Positions 63,317 through 64,000 of a stretch of 64,000 bases of DNA are shown here, one piece after another. The stretch spans positions 1-64,000 of the forward strand of contig NZ_JAGGJP010000011.1 in NCBI RefSeq assembly GCF_017872975.1, written 5' to 3'. The notes beneath the pieces were generated by a model. The model made no database searches, had not been told where the DNA came from, and was given only the letters and a program-made list of their open reading frames with translations. The stretch's first letter is position 1; each line of letters begins with the position of its first letter. Source of the DNA: Rubellimicrobium aerolatum (GTDB lineage: Bacteria > Pseudomonadota > Alphaproteobacteria > Rhodobacterales > Rhodobacteraceae). Made by a program: the position numbers and the translations under genes.

Positions 63317-64000
63317 ATGACCGATGACGCGATCCTTCCCGAGGGGGACGACCCCAGCCTGCTGGTGACGGAGCCGCTGCGCCGCGCGATCGGCGAGCGG
63401 TATCTCACCTATGCCCTGAGCACGATCATGCACCGGGCGCTGCCCGATGCGCGCGACGGGCTCAAGCCGGTGCACCGGCGCATCCTTTACGCGATGCGGG
63501 AGCTGCGGCTGGCGCCGACGGGGGGCTTCCGCAAGAGCGCGAAGATCTCGGGCGACGTGATGGGGAACTACCACCCGCACGGCGACGCCGCGATCTACGA
63601 CGCGATGGCGCGGCTCGCCCAGGACTTCAACGTGCGGTATCCGCTCGTGGAGGGGCAGGGGAACTTCGGCAACATCGACGGCGACAACCCGGCCGCCGCC
63701 CGCTACACCGAGGCGCGGCTGTCCGCGCTGGGCGAGGCGCTGATGGAGGGCCTCGACGAGGACGCGGTGGACCTGCGGCCGAACTACGACGGCACGCTGA
63801 CCGAGCCCGTGGTGCTGCCCGCGCCGGTGCCGCACCTCCTGGCCAACGGGTCGTCGGGGATCGCGGTGGGCATGGCGACGAGCATCCCGCCGCACAACCT
63901 GGATGAGCTGATCGGCGCTTGCCTGGAGATGATCAAGCGGCCGGACCTGCCGGACGAGAAGCTGCTGGAACTGATCCCGGGTCCGGACTTCCCGACGGGG
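63317..64000 (+). CDS. parC: DNA topoisomerase IV subunit A (partial, continues beyond window)
   Basis: The first 228 codons of ParC, the DNA-cutting subunit of topoisomerase IV, which unlinks daughter chromosomes. Visible are [29 protein letters not shown], the QRDR region [20 protein letters not shown], and the catalytic Tyr in [16 protein letters not shown]. The residue matching E. coli ParC Ser80 is Ala and that matching Glu84 is Asp. The leading [12 protein letters not shown] favours ParC over GyrA. ATG 63317; the 3' end is cut by the window. Confidence 0.92.
   Translation, partial: MTDDAILPEGDDPSLLVTEPLRRAIGERYLTYALSTIMHRALPDARDGLKPVHRRILYAMRELRLAPTGGFRKSAKISGDVMGNYHPHGDAAIYDAMARLAQDFNVRYPLVEGQGNFGNIDGDNPAAARYTEARLSALGEALMEGLDEDAVDLRPNYDGTLTEPVVLPAPVPHLLANGSSGIAVGMATSIPPHNLDELIGACLEMIKRPDLPDEKLLELIPGPDFPTG

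Noticed and set aside
1-64000. CRISPR arrays, tRNA or rRNA genes
   Set aside because: No regularly spaced repeats with unique spacers and no recognisable tRNA or rRNA sequences were seen; the only tandem repeat (61601-61664) has no spacers.

Overview
The window is high-GC DNA from an alphaproteobacterium, almost certainly of the Rhodobacteraceae/Roseobacteraceae group. The gene order folK, rpoZ, rel, DUF2062, pdxJ, acpS, lepB, rnc, era, DUF1491, recO, three tandem deformylase genes followed by fmt, and a compact cob cluster with DUF1636 are typical of that group. The genus cannot be fixed from what is seen.

The window has two halves. Positions about 62-29770 form a catabolic island for inositol-type polyols or related sugars. 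It holds parts of three CUT2-type ABC importers (442-3562, 7381-10988, 27783-29568), an RpiR-type regulator (4994-5872), five Gfo/Idh/MocA genes or remnants, the inositol genes iolE, iolD and iolI, a short-chain dehydrogenase, an aldehyde dehydrogenase, an HpcH/HpaI aldolase, a D-2-hydroxyacid dehydrogenase, a broken phytanoyl-CoA dioxygenase-like gene and a truncated Tn3-family transposon (12676-16003). Five copies of a TGCAA-N6-TTGCA palindrome lie upstream of island operons and of the regulator gene, which suggests one RpiR regulon. The island is decaying. At least eleven genes carry in-frame stops, frameshifts or truncations, while no comparable lesion is visible in the 34 kb of housekeeping genes to the right. 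That contrast argues for real pseudogenisation rather than poor sequence quality.

Positions 29771-64000 are intact core chromosome. A cobalamin block runs from cobD, cobC and DUF1636 (minus strand) to cbiX, cobH, cobL, cobI, a cbiG-cobJ fusion and cobM (plus strand), with an adenosyltransferase further right (60770-61327). Next come a PatB-like lyase, three tandem peptide deformylase genes (the third with a changed catalytic motif) ending in fmt, rnhA, ispH, a NYN-domain gene, folK, rpoZ, rel, pdxJ, acpS, lepB, a LepB-like gene lacking the catalytic residues, rnc, era, recO and the start of parC. Most genes are coupled by 1-4 base ATGA/GTGA-type overlaps. A dispersed palindromic intergenic repeat occurs in four copies.

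The most interesting points are the RpiR operator family with two paralogous promoters, the incomplete or non-standard inositol pathway (no iolB, iolC, iolJ or iolA here, but an aldolase, an aldehyde dehydrogenase and a hydroxyacid dehydrogenase), the DUF805-type membrane protein fused to a catalytically dead signal-peptidase domain, the inactive-looking third deformylase, and a probable CTG start for cobD.
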